Under the pieces are notes generated by a model. That model was not told where the DNA came from and made no database searches. It saw only the letters and a list, made by a program, of their open reading frames with translations. A DNA stretch of 64,000 nt from DATEKX01 sp963726785. Lineage in GTDB: Bacteria > Acidobacteriota > Blastocatellia > UBA7656. Location: NCBI GenBank assembly GCA_963726785.1, contig CAVSDJ010000009.1, positions 744,001 through 808,000 of the forward strand, given 5' to 3'. Both the position numbers and the translations under genes were made by a program. Positions 19,885 through 31,091 of the stretch are shown piece by piece (position 1 is the stretch's first letter; each line of letters opens with the position of its first letter).

Positions 19885-20665
19885 TTATTTTTCTCCCATT
19901 GCCCAAGCGACTGCGCCGAGCAAATGCTTCTGGAACATTTCGCTCTGCCATACTTCAGGGCGATGGCCGAGCGCAGTATAAAACACTCGACCTTTGCCAT
20001 AATTGCGCCACCACGCAATAGCGAAATCTTTATCTTGCGATGAACCGCAGGCAGCGTCAGATCAACCGAGCTTGTGTCAAGGCTCATAAGCACGTGAACG
20101 CGGTCGCGAGAGAATTCTTTGAACTGGTAAATCTCATCTTTGATTTTGAACGTGCTTTCCAGATGATGCGTGGCCGGGTGGCGACGGTCTTCGACTTTGA
20201 TCGTGACATCCTGATGCCAGGGATGCTCGTTGAAGTAGCCGCCGATCAGTTCTCCGTACTCAGGCCATTTATAAAAAGTGTCTGTCGCAGAGTGAATGCC
20301 GACGAACCCTTTGCCCGATTTTATGAAATCCAGAAAAGCCGCCTTCTGCTCATCGGAAATCGGCAGCTCTCCGGTTGTGTAGAATACGACCGCGTCATAC
20401 TGCTTGAGGTTTCGCGACTGAGCAGCGAGCAGTCTTTCGTCGTCGTCGCTTCAAACGCGCCGGAACTCTCGCCGATCTGTTTCATTATCTCTTCGGAAAA
20501 AGGCAGTACGTCATGCTTCCACCCGGCTGAGTGAGTCAGGTAAAGCACTTTTCGTTTTGCGCGACTGCTGCCGAAACTTGCACTGGCCGCGTTTAATTGT
20601 TCGGGCTGTAACAATGAGGTTGCGAGTAACGCGCAGCTCAACACAAACAGAATCTTTCTGAGCAT
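19885..20665 (-). pseudogene. ThuA-like domain secreted protein, two frameshifts
   Basis: The leader LRKILFVLSCALLATSLL is a signal peptide. The mature protein follows the ThuA (glutamine-amidotransferase-like, trehalose utilisation) pattern: KVLYLTHSAGWKHDVLP, DAVVFYTTGELPISDEQK, SGKGFVGIHSATDTFY, HPATHHLES, then IAWWRNYGKGRVFYTALGHR and a terminal HLLGAVAWAMGEK. The first break is in the ACGACGACG run near 20440 and the second near 20060 (DLTLPA to CGSSQDKDFAIAWW); both look like one missing base. ThuA proteins sit beside GMC and Gfo/Idh genes in many sugar loci, but their biochemical role is poorly defined. This is the first gene of the probable minus-strand operon continuing into GMC. Confidence 0.85.
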
Positions 20666-20747
20666 AATTGTTTCCCGTCGTTTGCGAATGTGCTTTTAAA
20701 TCTATTACAGGGCGCGTAAAAGTCAAGGAGTTCTCTGAAAAAAGAGG

Positions 20748-20846
20748 GAGATTCACCGCAGAGACGCAGAGCGCGCAGAGATTACGCAGAGAAGTTAAAA
20801 AACTCTGCGCCCCCTCTGTGTTCTCTGCGTCTCTGCGGTGAATCTC
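20748..20846. repeat. Palindrome, ACCGCAGAG family, copy 1
   Basis: Perfect 24-bp arms beginning GAGATTCACCGCAGAG enclose about 51 nt that is itself built from GCAGAG-type words. It lies in the divergent gap between ThuA and the Gfo/Idh gene, so it cannot simply be a terminator. Confidence 0.85.
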
Positions 20847-20898
20847 TTATGGCTGCGGCTTGACATCAGGCTGATGGGAAAGTATTTTTCGCAAGCAT

Positions 20899-22014
20899 AT
20901 GAAGAACAAATTAAACATCGCGCTGATCGGCTACAAATTCATGGGAAAGGCTCACAGCAATGCGTGGCGTCAGGTGAGCAGGTTTTTCGATACTCCCTTT
21001 GAGCCTGTGATGAAAGTAATCTGCGGTCGTGACGAAGAGGGCGTTCGTCAGGCCGCTGCAAAATATGGATGGGAAGAGCACTCGACCAATTGGGAAGAGG
21101 TTGTCAGTCGCAAAGATATTGACGTTGTAGACATCTGCACGCCGGGTGATTTTCACATGCCCGTAGCCGTCGCTGCGGCTGAAGCCGGAAAAGTGATCTT
21201 TTGCGAAAAGCCACTTGCGAACACGCTCGATGAAGCCGAACGGATGCTGAGCGCGGTTCAGAGCAGTTCTTCGATACACATGCTCTGCCATAATTACCGC
21301 CGCGCGCCCGCCGTTATGATCGCAAAGCGGTTGATAGATGAAGGGCGAATCGGTGAGCTTTATCACTATCGCGGCACATACTTGCAGGACTGGATCGTTG
21401 ACCCGCAATTTCCAAGAGTATGGCGTTTGGAAAAGGCCAAAGCCGGTTCCGGCGCGCTGGGCGATCTGGTATCTCACACGGCAGACCTTTCGCGCTTCCT
21501 CGTGGGCGAAATCACGCAGGTCGCAGGACTTCTCAAAACATTCATCACGGAACGTCCGCTTCCCGGAAGCGACGTTAAGGCTCCAGTTGATGTGGACGAC
21601 GCTGCAATGTCTCTTGTGAAATTTGAAAATGGCGCGGTGGGCACTATAGAAGCGTCACGGTTTGCGATAGGCCATAAAAACCATTTGAGATTTGAAATCA
21701 ACGGGAGCAAAGGAAGCGTCTGTTTCGACCTTGAACGAATGAATGAGTTAGAGCTTTATATCGAAGAAGGCTCCGACAGCGGATTCAAGACCATCCTAGC
21801 AACCGATGCGAAACATCCTTATATAGACGCCTGGTGGCCGCCGGGTCACATCATCGGATACGAGCACACATTCACTCACACGGTTCTCGATTTGCTCAAA
21901 GCGATTCATGAGCAGAAGGTTCCTTCGCCGAACTTTGAAGACGGCGTTCGCAATCAAAGAGTGCTCGACGCGATTGAAAGGGCTTCGTCATCCCAAAAAT
22001 GGGAAGCGGTATAA
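20899..22014 (+). CDS. Gfo/Idh/MocA family oxidoreductase
   Basis: The 371-residue protein is a full-length member of the NAD(P)-dependent sugar dehydrogenase family. The N-terminal Rossmann fold shows ALIGYKFMGKAHSNAW, and the conserved EKPLANTLDEAE supplies the catalytic-region lysine. The C-terminal alpha/beta domain includes GSGALGDLVSHTADL and NGAVGTIEASRFAIGHKNH. No signal peptide is seen, so it acts in the cytoplasm. It reads away from the ThuA/GMC operon and towards the TIM-barrel gene. It probably oxidises or reduces a sugar or inositol in the same pathway; substrate cannot be called. The start has a weak ribosome-binding site. Confidence 0.93.
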   Translation: MKNKLNIALIGYKFMGKAHSNAWRQVSRFFDTPFEPVMKVICGRDEEGVRQAAAKYGWEEHSTNWEEVVSRKDIDVVDICTPGDFHMPVAVAAAEAGKVIFCEKPLANTLDEAERMLSAVQSSSSIHMLCHNYRRAPAVMIAKRLIDEGRIGELYHYRGTYLQDWIVDPQFPRVWRLEKAKAGSGALGDLVSHTADLSRFLVGEITQVAGLLKTFITERPLPGSDVKAPVDVDDAAMSLVKFENGAVGTIEASRFAIGHKNHLRFEINGSKGSVCFDLERMNELELYIEEGSDSGFKTILATDAKHPYIDAWWPPGHIIGYEHTFTHTVLDLLKAIHEQKVPSPNFEDGVRNQRVLDAIERASSSQKWEAV

Positions 22015-22055
22015 TAGTTGTAGATTGGGATAAAACGCTAAATAAAATAACTCCC

Positions 22056-22128
22056 TTTTACCGCAGAGGACGCGGAGGGTTCGCAGATGGTAAAACTCTG
22101 CGAACCCTCCGCGTCCTCTGCGGTAAAA
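22056..22128. repeat. Palindrome, ACCGCAGAG family, copy 2
   Basis: Perfect 32-bp arms beginning TTTTACCGCAGAGGACGC enclose a 9-nt loop. It lies between two convergent genes and could act as a bidirectional terminator. It is the longest perfect stem of this family in the window. Confidence 0.9.
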
Positions 22129-22149
22129 TTAGCTTTCGCAAAATGTGCT

Positions 22150-23391
22150 TTATGAGCGATACGCCTGACGGCCTGTTCCTTGCACGGGTATATCCTGAGA
22201 TGCGAGCACTTCCGCTTGCAACGCGTACATGCACGCCGCCGCTTCGTCTATCTTGCGCGTGAAGGCTATCGAGCCTTGAAGAATCGGCTTTAATCGTTCC
22301 TTATCTTGAATCCTCGCCGCAGGGTATTCATGCTCGACTACGAGATGCGTGTTCGCTACATCCAGATCGAGCAATTCACGCGCGGCCAGTTGATGATCGA
22401 GCCAATCCACCGTGCGGTTTTGCAGGTATCCGAGCGGGTCGTGGCGGGCCGTGCCCGGAAGCTCGTGCTCGCACAACACTGTTTGCTTCAACCACGCGTT
22501 TGCCTGGTCTGCCGGATTGGGCGAAGGCTTGCCATCTTTCCAGTCGCCGCGCTGAACGGTCTGCCCGCCGTAACCCCACGCCGATACGCCTTTCGCATCT
22601 ATGACCTGGCCTTTGACGTGAAACCCGCCTATCAAAAAGTTATATCCCGCGTCTTTCAGGTATTGAAATATCGAGCGCGTATCCTGTCCCATCAATATGG
22701 CATGCGAAGGGTCGTAGTGAATGCGAAGTTGATCGCCCACGCCCGCGCGTTCGCATATTCGATGAAGCGCTATCCATGTGCCCGGCGTGTAGGCGATGTT
22801 GTTATGAAAATTATCGCCCGTAGTCCAGCCGGGCATCGGGCATTGTTCAACACGGTAAGTCAACCCGCGCGCCTTCGCCTCTTTCAACAGCGGGACGAAA
22901 TTTTCGGCGAAGTCTTCCAGATTTTGATCCATGCTCAAAGCTTGATTTCTGCCTACGAATCCGCAAACGGCATCCGTGCCCAGCATCGCGGCTGCGTCGA
23001 AAACTTTCCTCATGAAATCGTGTTTAGTCTTTCTGATCTCAGGGTTCTCGTGCAGCATATTGTCAAAGTAAGCAACGTCGGAAAGCCCTATGTTGTGCTG
23101 CTTCAAAGCCGCCAGCACACGCGAAGCGCGAGACTTGTTGAATGGTTCGCGCAGGTCGAGAGTATTTGCGACAGGGTCGAGCATAGCTTCTGCCGGAATG
23201 TCCGACTCGGAAGGGTGCAACGCGGCTGAAAGCTGTATGTTGTCTACGCCGAGGTCGCGGGCAAACTCAACCCAGTCTTCGACAGCGCGGTCAGGGTCAG
23301 GGTCTCGCACTTCGCGCGGCGTCAACTCCTGCAACGCTGCTGTCAAGACGCCGATTTTCATATATTGCGGCTCGAATTGTTTTATTGCCAT
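22150..23391 (-). CDS. Sugar phosphate isomerase/epimerase-like TIM-barrel protein
   Basis: The 413-residue protein matches the xylose-isomerase-like TIM-barrel family (AP endonuclease 2 fold). Likely metal ligands appear in order: YRVEQCPMPGW (Glu), RIHYDPSHAILMGQD (Asp and His), GGFHVKGQVID (His) and LVVEHEYPAAR (Glu). No signal peptide is present. It is longer than the usual 280-300 residues because of loops around the active site and a C-terminal extension. Together with the neighbouring oxidoreductase and second TIM barrel it suggests keto-sugar isomerisation. The start MAIKQFEPQYMKIGVL may instead be the internal Met at residue 11. Confidence 0.9.
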   Translation of the reverse strand: MAIKQFEPQYMKIGVLTAALQELTPREVRDPDPDRAVEDWVEFARDLGVDNIQLSAALHPSESDIPAEAMLDPVANTLDLREPFNKSRASRVLAALKQHNIGLSDVAYFDNMLHENPEIRKTKHDFMRKVFDAAAMLGTDAVCGFVGRNQALSMDQNLEDFAENFVPLLKEAKARGLTYRVEQCPMPGWTTGDNFHNNIAYTPGTWIALHRICERAGVGDQLRIHYDPSHAILMGQDTRSIFQYLKDAGYNFLIGGFHVKGQVIDAKGVSAWGYGGQTVQRGDWKDGKPSPNPADQANAWLKQTVLCEHELPGTARHDPLGYLQNRTVDWLDHQLAARELLDLDVANTHLVVEHEYPAARIQDKERLKPILQGSIAFTRKIDEAAACMYALQAEVLASQDIPVQGTGRQAYRS

Positions 23392-23413
23392 TTATGCGCT
23401 CCTTAAAAAATCG

Positions 23414-23469
23414 GTAGCCCGCGCGTAAGCAAGGGCTAAACCCAGTGCCCTCTCTGACGGTCGGGCTAC
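23414..23469. repeat. Interspersed palindrome, GTAGCCC family, copy 1
   Basis: Ends GTAGCCC and GGGCTAC frame a 56-nt element with an internal AGGGC/GCCCT pair. The same element occurs at 35748-35792 in the opposite orientation. Here it lies upstream of the TIM-barrel gene start. Confidence 0.7.
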
Positions 23470-23591
23470 TGATACATCGCCGAAAAGCTACATCACGAAA
23501 AAAGCGATGTCAAATGATGCCCCTCGCTTCAAGAGGATTTGATTGCTCAACTATTGCGAGTATATACTGACCGCATTTTTCAGGAGGGATC

Positions 23592-24470
23592 ATGGCAATG
23601 GCAAAAATGAGCAGGCGCGATTTGATAATTAGCATGAGCGCGGCAGCCGCCGGAGCGTTCTTGTTGCCGAAGGCCGTTACTGCCTTCGAGGCAGAGAAGA
23701 TAGTAAAAAAAGGCCGCCTCAAACAATCAGTTTCGTGGTGGTGTTACCAGCGAAATTTCAAGCTGCCGGAGTTCGCGCGCATCGTGGCTGATATGGGGCT
23801 AACGGCCATCGACCTGCTCCAACCTAATGAATGCGAGGTCGTGAAAGAGTTCGGCCTGGTTTGCTCGATGGGTTATGCGGAAGCGGCCAAGATACCCGAC
23901 GGCTTGAACAACAAGGCTAATCATGATGCGATAGTCAAAGGGTTGGAGAAGGGAATTCCGCTGGCTGAAAAGATGCGCGTGCCGAACCTGATAGCCTTCT
24001 TTGGCAACCGGCGCGGGATGAGCGATACGGAAGCGCTCGATAACTGCGTCACGGGGCTTAACCGCATAAAGAAAGTCGCTGAAGATCACGGCGTAAATAT
24101 CTGCGTAGAGTTGTTAAACAGTAAGGTTGATCATAAAGACTATCAAGGCGACCGCTCAGATTTCGGCCTGCAGGTCGTCAAAGCAGTAGCGTCGCCTCGC
24201 GTGAAATTGCTTTTCGACATCTATCACGTGCAGATAATGGAAGGCGATATAATTCGCACGATTCGCAACAATCACGAATACATCGGGCATTACCACACGG
24301 GCGGCGTGCCAGGCCGACACGAGCTTGATGATACGCAAGAACTGAACTGGGCTACGGTCTGCCGCGCCATCGCCGATACAGGTTTCAAAGGATACGTCGC
24401 GCATGAATTCGTGCCGACACGCGACCCGATCAAGTCGCTCGGTGAAGCCGTCGCACTCTGCGATGTGTAG
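23592..24470 (+). CDS. Exported hydroxypyruvate isomerase-like TIM-barrel protein
   Basis: AGGAGGGATC precedes the ATG. The N-terminus carries a Tat-like signal (SRRDLIISM followed by an Ala-rich hydrophobic stretch, AVTAF), so a folded, metal-bearing enzyme may be exported. The body is a Hyi-like isomerase: ICVELLNSKVDH (Glu), LLFDIYHVQIMEGD (Asp/His), IGHYHTGGVPGRHE (His) and YVAHEFVPTRDP (Glu). At 292 residues including the leader, length is normal for the family. The export signal with a keto-sugar isomerase fold fits processing of sugar derivatives outside the cytoplasm, alongside the GMC and ThuA proteins. Substrate unknown. Confidence 0.9.
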   Translation: MAMAKMSRRDLIISMSAAAAGAFLLPKAVTAFEAEKIVKKGRLKQSVSWWCYQRNFKLPEFARIVADMGLTAIDLLQPNECEVVKEFGLVCSMGYAEAAKIPDGLNNKANHDAIVKGLEKGIPLAEKMRVPNLIAFFGNRRGMSDTEALDNCVTGLNRIKKVAEDHGVNICVELLNSKVDHKDYQGDRSDFGLQVVKAVASPRVKLLFDIYHVQIMEGDIIRTIRNNHEYIGHYHTGGVPGRHELDDTQELNWATVCRAIADTGFKGYVAHEFVPTRDPIKSLGEAVALCDV

Positions 24471-24477
24471 GGAAAAC

Positions 24478-24574
24478 TCACCGCAGAGGCGCAGAGGGGG
24501 CAGAGGAGGCGCAGAGGTTATGCAAATAAAAGAATCTCTGCGCCCCCTCTGCCCCCTCTGCGCCTCTGCGGTGA
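24478..24574. repeat. Palindrome, ACCGCAGAG family, copy 3
   Basis: Arms of 39 nt with one mismatch, beginning TCACCGCAGAGGCGCAGAG, enclose 19 nt. The element starts 8 nt after the stop of the TIM-barrel gene and ends 42 nt before the next start, in a tandem gap. Confidence 0.9.
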
Positions 24575-24615
24575 ACTGGTTTTAAAGCTGATGCGATTGC
24601 GTTAGTGTTTTAGTA

Positions 24616-27725
<3,110 letters not shown>

Positions 27726-27726
27726 A

Positions 27727-28833
27727 TTAAGCTACCATCAGGTTGTGGTTGCTTCTTTCCATCGCTGCCTGAGCGATGCTTGCCACTGCCTCATCGCGGA
27801 AGAAAGCCAATCCCTTTCTCGCCTCGTTGTTGTCAACGACGATTACATCGCCGGTTCGCACCTGTTTGCTCGCAAGCAGATTGGCAAACGGATGAACCAG
27901 GAATCGCTCTATGCTGCGTTTGAGATGGCGCGCGCCGTACTGGCAATCAGTCCCTTCGACCAGAAGAAATTCTCTCGCTTCATTCGTGAGCCTGAAGCTG
28001 AATTGCGCGGTCAGACCTTCTGCCAATCGCTTTGCTACGGCGGCAAGCTCCAGGTCGAGTATTCGACTTAAGTCTTGTGCCTTAAGACTGCGAAACGTCA
28101 CTACTTTATCTATTCGATTCATGAACTCCGGGCTGAAATGGCGGCGAGCCGCTTCAAGCGCCGTGGTGTAGAGCTTCTGATCAACATTATTCTCGACCGT
28201 GTTTTTGCTTCGCGCCGGAGCGAATCCCATAGAACCTGTGAGAAGCTCGCTCATCTGTTTCGCGCCCAGATTCGACGTCATAAAAATCATCGTCTGCGAA
28301 AAATCCACTTGCTTGTTGTCGCCGAGCGTGAGCGTCGCTTTGTCGAGAATGCCGAGCATCAGTTTCCAGAGCGCGTCCGAAGCTTTCTCGATCTCATCAA
28401 ACAGCACAAGCGTGAACGGATCACGGTCGGTGTGGTATATGCCCAGATTGTGCTGCGTCAGCATGGGCGAGGTCTCGCGATGGCCCAAATAGCCCGGAGG
28501 CGAGCCGATCAACTTGGATACTTCGTGCGAATGCTGGAATTCCGCGCAGTTTATTCTGATGAATGCGTTGGGCGAACCGAAAAGTATTTCGGCAGCGGCT
28601 TCTACCACGCGCGTTTTGCCGGAACCAGTAGGCCCCAAAAAAAGCATCGTCCCGATAGGCCGGTTCGGGCAAGCAAGTCCCGCTTGAAAAACCTGGTATA
28701 ACGAAGCGACGTTGCGTACCGCGCGTTCCTGACCGACGATGCGCGTCTTGAGCTTCGATTCGAACTCCTCGACGATTGGGCTTTTCGAGCCTGTATCAAG
28801 CGCTATTAACTTTGTGTTCTTTGTAGCAATCAT
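27727..28833 (-). CDS. Single-domain Clp-type AAA+ ATPase
   Basis: The 368-residue protein corresponds to the second AAA+ module of ClpA/ClpB plus the small D2 C-terminal domain. Walker A is LFLGPTGSGKT, Walker B is LVLFDEIEKA, sensor 1 is MTSNLGA, followed by HFSPEFMNRIDKVVTF and a GARHLKRSIERF arginine-rich helix. There is no N-domain, no D1 and no zinc-binding domain, so it is neither ClpB, ClpA nor ClpX. A hydrophobic ClpP-docking IGF/L loop is not evident to me. It may be an unfoldase or remodelling ATPase with its own adaptor. The start follows AAGGTGATTAG. It converges on the regulator gene. Confidence 0.88.
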   Translation of the reverse strand: MIATKNTKLIALDTGSKSPIVEEFESKLKTRIVGQERAVRNVASLYQVFQAGLACPNRPIGTMLFLGPTGSGKTRVVEAAAEILFGSPNAFIRINCAEFQHSHEVSKLIGSPPGYLGHRETSPMLTQHNLGIYHTDRDPFTLVLFDEIEKASDALWKLMLGILDKATLTLGDNKQVDFSQTMIFMTSNLGAKQMSELLTGSMGFAPARSKNTVENNVDQKLYTTALEAARRHFSPEFMNRIDKVVTFRSLKAQDLSRILDLELAAVAKRLAEGLTAQFSFRLTNEAREFLLVEGTDCQYGARHLKRSIERFLVHPFANLLASKQVRTGDVIVVDNNEARKGLAFFRDEAVASIAQAAMERSNHNLMVA

Positions 28834-28959
28834 CTAATCACCTTCTTTCCGCATCTACGTTCGCATCAGTCTCAATCGCTCATCACGCGCTGAAGATACA
28901 TCAAGTCCGCACCTCAGTCGCCGCCCATACGGGTAGCAATATTCGACTTTTTACGGATA

Positions 28960-29087
28960 GTTCACCGCAGAGGACGAGGAAGAAACGATGAATGCGGAAT
29001 GATGAATGATGAATTAAGAATCTCTCTATCAGTTCATCATTCACCGTTCATACTTCATCATTATCTTCTGCGTCCTCTGCGGTGAAC
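28960..29087. repeat. Nested palindrome, ACCGCAGAG outer and GATGAATG inner arms, copy 1
   Basis: Outer arms (17 bp, GTTCACCGCAGAGGACG) flank inner arms of the GATGAATGATGAAT type around a loop reading AAGAATCTCTCTATCA. The same loop occurs reverse-complemented in the copy at 60.5 kb. It occupies the 410-nt divergent gap between the AAA+ gene and the DoxX-like gene; nothing else recognisable lies there apart from the promoters the two genes need. Confidence 0.85.
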
Positions 29088-29243
29088 CGGCTTCTTTTTC
29101 GGAAAACTGGATGAGCTTGATTCGTAAGCGATAACACGAAAGAGGTATGAAAAGATTATGAGTCTTGGGGATTCGCTTTCAGATTGCAGGCGTTACACTC
29201 ATGTGGGCTCGAATAACGTAAGCGAATACCAAGGAGGCTCTGT

Positions 29244-29669
29244 CTGCAAAAACTGTTTTTTTCCACCTTCCCGAATGGGCGGTCTGGCGCAGGGCTGCTG
29301 CTGTTGCGAATAGCGGTTGGGGTAGCGGCGGTCATTGAAGGCGGACTCTATCTGACTGATCGCGGCACGCTGACATTTGGGATGTGGGCGGTCGGTTTGC
29401 TTGCAGTCGCGAGCGGCGCTTCACTTCTAATCGGGTTTCTAACTCCAGCCGCCTGCGTTCTGGTAGGGCTGGGCGGCGCAGGTGCCGCACTTTCATGGTT
29501 TCCGCCTGCCGTTCTGAGCCTGTTAGACACAAAGCTATCGCCTCTCTTTATGATTATCATTGCCGCAGCTATTATGCTACTTGGACCCGGAGCATTTTCG
29601 CTCGATGCCCGATTGTTCGGACGCCGCGAGATCATCATTCCTCACGCTCATCGTCCTCGGAAATTTTGA
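29244..29669 (+). CDS. DoxX-like membrane protein, probable CTG start
   Basis: The frame reads LQKLFFSTFPNGRSGAGLLL and then RIAVGVAAVIEGG, followed by three more hydrophobic segments, giving about 141 residues with four membrane helices as in the DoxX family. An excellent AAGGAGG (29231-29237) lies 6 nt before the CTG at 29244, whereas the first TTG at 29304 has no site and would delete the conserved N-terminus. No ATG is available. DoxX proteins are small inner-membrane proteins linked to redox and stress functions; the role here is unknown. It is the first gene of a plus-strand run with DUF4126, SDR and esterase genes. Confidence 0.8.
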   Translation: MQKLFFSTFPNGRSGAGLLLLRIAVGVAAVIEGGLYLTDRGTLTFGMWAVGLLAVASGASLLIGFLTPAACVLVGLGGAGAALSWFPPAVLSLLDTKLSPLFMIIIAAAIMLLGPGAFSLDARLFGRREIIIPHAHRPRKF

Positions 29670-29818
29670 TTCGTTGGCGCTGGGTGATCTTTGATTACCA
29701 CGATAGAGGTATTCCCAGGTGCAGCCAACAGTGGTAGCAAAAAAACATTCAATCTCGTGATGTTTTCTCTTCTCCAATCCTGCATAGTAATGCAGCGAAC
29801 TCAATACGAGGAGGTACA

Positions 29819-30280
29819 ATGACGCTTCTATTTGCTTTTCTCATTGGATTATTCGCGGGGCTGCGCTCGCTTACGGCTCCAGCGGCGACCGCGTGGGCCG
29901 CGCACCTGGGCTGGTTGAAACTTGAGCGCCCACTCTCTCTGATCGGCTCACTTCCCGCAGTCGTGATTTTCACTCTGCTCGCCGTAGTGGAACTCGTAGC
30001 CGACAAGCTGCCGAAAACGCCGAACCGCACATCATTAGTGCCCCTGACCGCGCGTATTTTGATGGGGGCGCTCGCGGGCGCGTGCGTTGCCGAGGGCGGA
30101 GGGCAATCCGCCATTGCCGGTGCTGTGGTTGGCGCTGTCGGCGGCGTTGTAGGCGCTTTCGGAGGCTATCAAGCGCGCGCACGGCTCGTGAAAGCGCTGG
30201 GCACGCCGGACATCTACGTCGCACTACTTGAAGACATAGTGACTATCGCTGGAAGTCTGTGGGTAGTTTCGCGATTCTAA
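29819..30280 (+). CDS. DUF4126 family membrane protein
   Basis: ACGAGGAGGTAC precedes the ATG. The 153-residue protein is hydrophobic with four predicted membrane segments (LLFAFLIGLFAGLRSLTAP; VVIFTLLAVVELVADKLPKTPNR; a Gly/Ala-rich segment GAVVGAVGGVVGAFGGYQAR; IVTIAGSLWVVSRF). These are the hallmarks of DUF4126, including the LRSLTAPA and DKLPKTPNRT blocks. The function of the family is not known. It follows the DoxX-like gene by 150 nt and precedes the SDR by 39 nt. Confidence 0.88.
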   Translation: MTLLFAFLIGLFAGLRSLTAPAATAWAAHLGWLKLERPLSLIGSLPAVVIFTLLAVVELVADKLPKTPNRTSLVPLTARILMGALAGACVAEGGGQSAIAGAVVGAVGGVVGAFGGYQARARLVKALGTPDIYVALLEDIVTIAGSLWVVSRF

Positions 30281-30319
30281 TTTGATTGTCAATTTATAAC
30301 TTTCAAAAGGGGTAATGTA

Positions 30320-31063
30320 ATGAATAAAACGCTGACAGGCAAAGTTGCCTTGATAACCGGAGGTTCGCGCGGCATCGGCGCAGCCATCGTGAAGCGGTTG
30401 GCTCAGGACGGGGCGTTCGTCGCCTTCACATACGCCAGCGCACAACAACAGGCCGAAGACTTAGTGCGCTCTACCGCGACCGAGGGAGGACAAGCGGCGG
30501 CTATCCGTGCAGACAGCGGAGATGCCGAGGCTGTTAAAAATGCAGTCGCCGAGACTGTGCGAATATTCGGTCGTCTCGACGTGCTGGTTAATAACGCAGG
30601 CATTGTCGTAGTCACGCCAATTGAACAATTCTCTCTGGATGATTTCGACCGCATGGTTGCTATTAATGTTCGTGCTGTTTTCGTCGCCTCGCAGGAAGCG
30701 TCCCGCCATATGAGCGAAGGCGGGCGCATTATCACAATCGGCAGCGTCAACGCCGAGCGGATGCCCTTCGCAGGTGGCAGCGTCTATGCCATGACTAAAG
30801 CGGCGGTCGCGGGTCTCACACGCGGACTGGCCCGTGATCTCGGCCCGCGCGGCATCACCGTCAACAACGTCCAGCCCGGCCCGATAGATACTGAAATGAA
30901 TCCGGCGGACGGGCCGTTCTCTGACTATTTGAAAAGCATGATTGCGCTTGGGCGCTACGGCAAGGGCAGTGAGATTGCTGGCCTTGTGGCATACCTTGCC
31001 AGCCCCGAAGCCGCTTACATCACTGGCGCTAGTTTAATGATAGACGGCGGCTTTTCCGCTTGA
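30320..31063 (+). CDS. SDR family oxidoreductase
   Basis: The 247-residue protein is a classical short-chain dehydrogenase/reductase: cofactor motif TGGSRGIGAAIVKRL, NNAG motif, catalytic Ser in ITIGSVNAER, YAMTK (Tyr and Lys) and the PGPIDTEMNP block. An A-x-S-A pattern after beta-2 (FTYASAQQ) rather than an acidic residue suggests NADPH preference. It resembles FabG-like 3-oxoacyl reductases, but the fatty-acid role is not implied by neighbours. AAAGGGGTAATGTA precedes the ATG. The esterase gene follows after 28 nt and is probably co-transcribed. Confidence 0.92.
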   Translation: MNKTLTGKVALITGGSRGIGAAIVKRLAQDGAFVAFTYASAQQQAEDLVRSTATEGGQAAAIRADSGDAEAVKNAVAETVRIFGRLDVLVNNAGIVVVTPIEQFSLDDFDRMVAINVRAVFVASQEASRHMSEGGRIITIGSVNAERMPFAGGSVYAMTKAAVAGLTRGLARDLGPRGITVNNVQPGPIDTEMNPADGPFSDYLKSMIALGRYGKGSEIAGLVAYLASPEAAYITGASLMIDGGFSA

Positions 31064-31091
31064 TTCGTATACACAGAAAGGAGACAAGACA

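Noticed and set aside
19476..20093. 205-codon minus frame spanning ThuA and GMC as one protein
   Set aside because: It joins the tail of ThuA in a wrong frame to the N-terminus of the GMC enzyme. The GMC start at 19859 has its own ribosome-binding site and the ThuA stop at 19885 is in another frame.
29304..29669. TTG at 29304 as the DoxX-like start
   Set aside because: It has no ribosome-binding site and removes the family N-terminus, whereas the CTG at 29244 has AAGGAGG.
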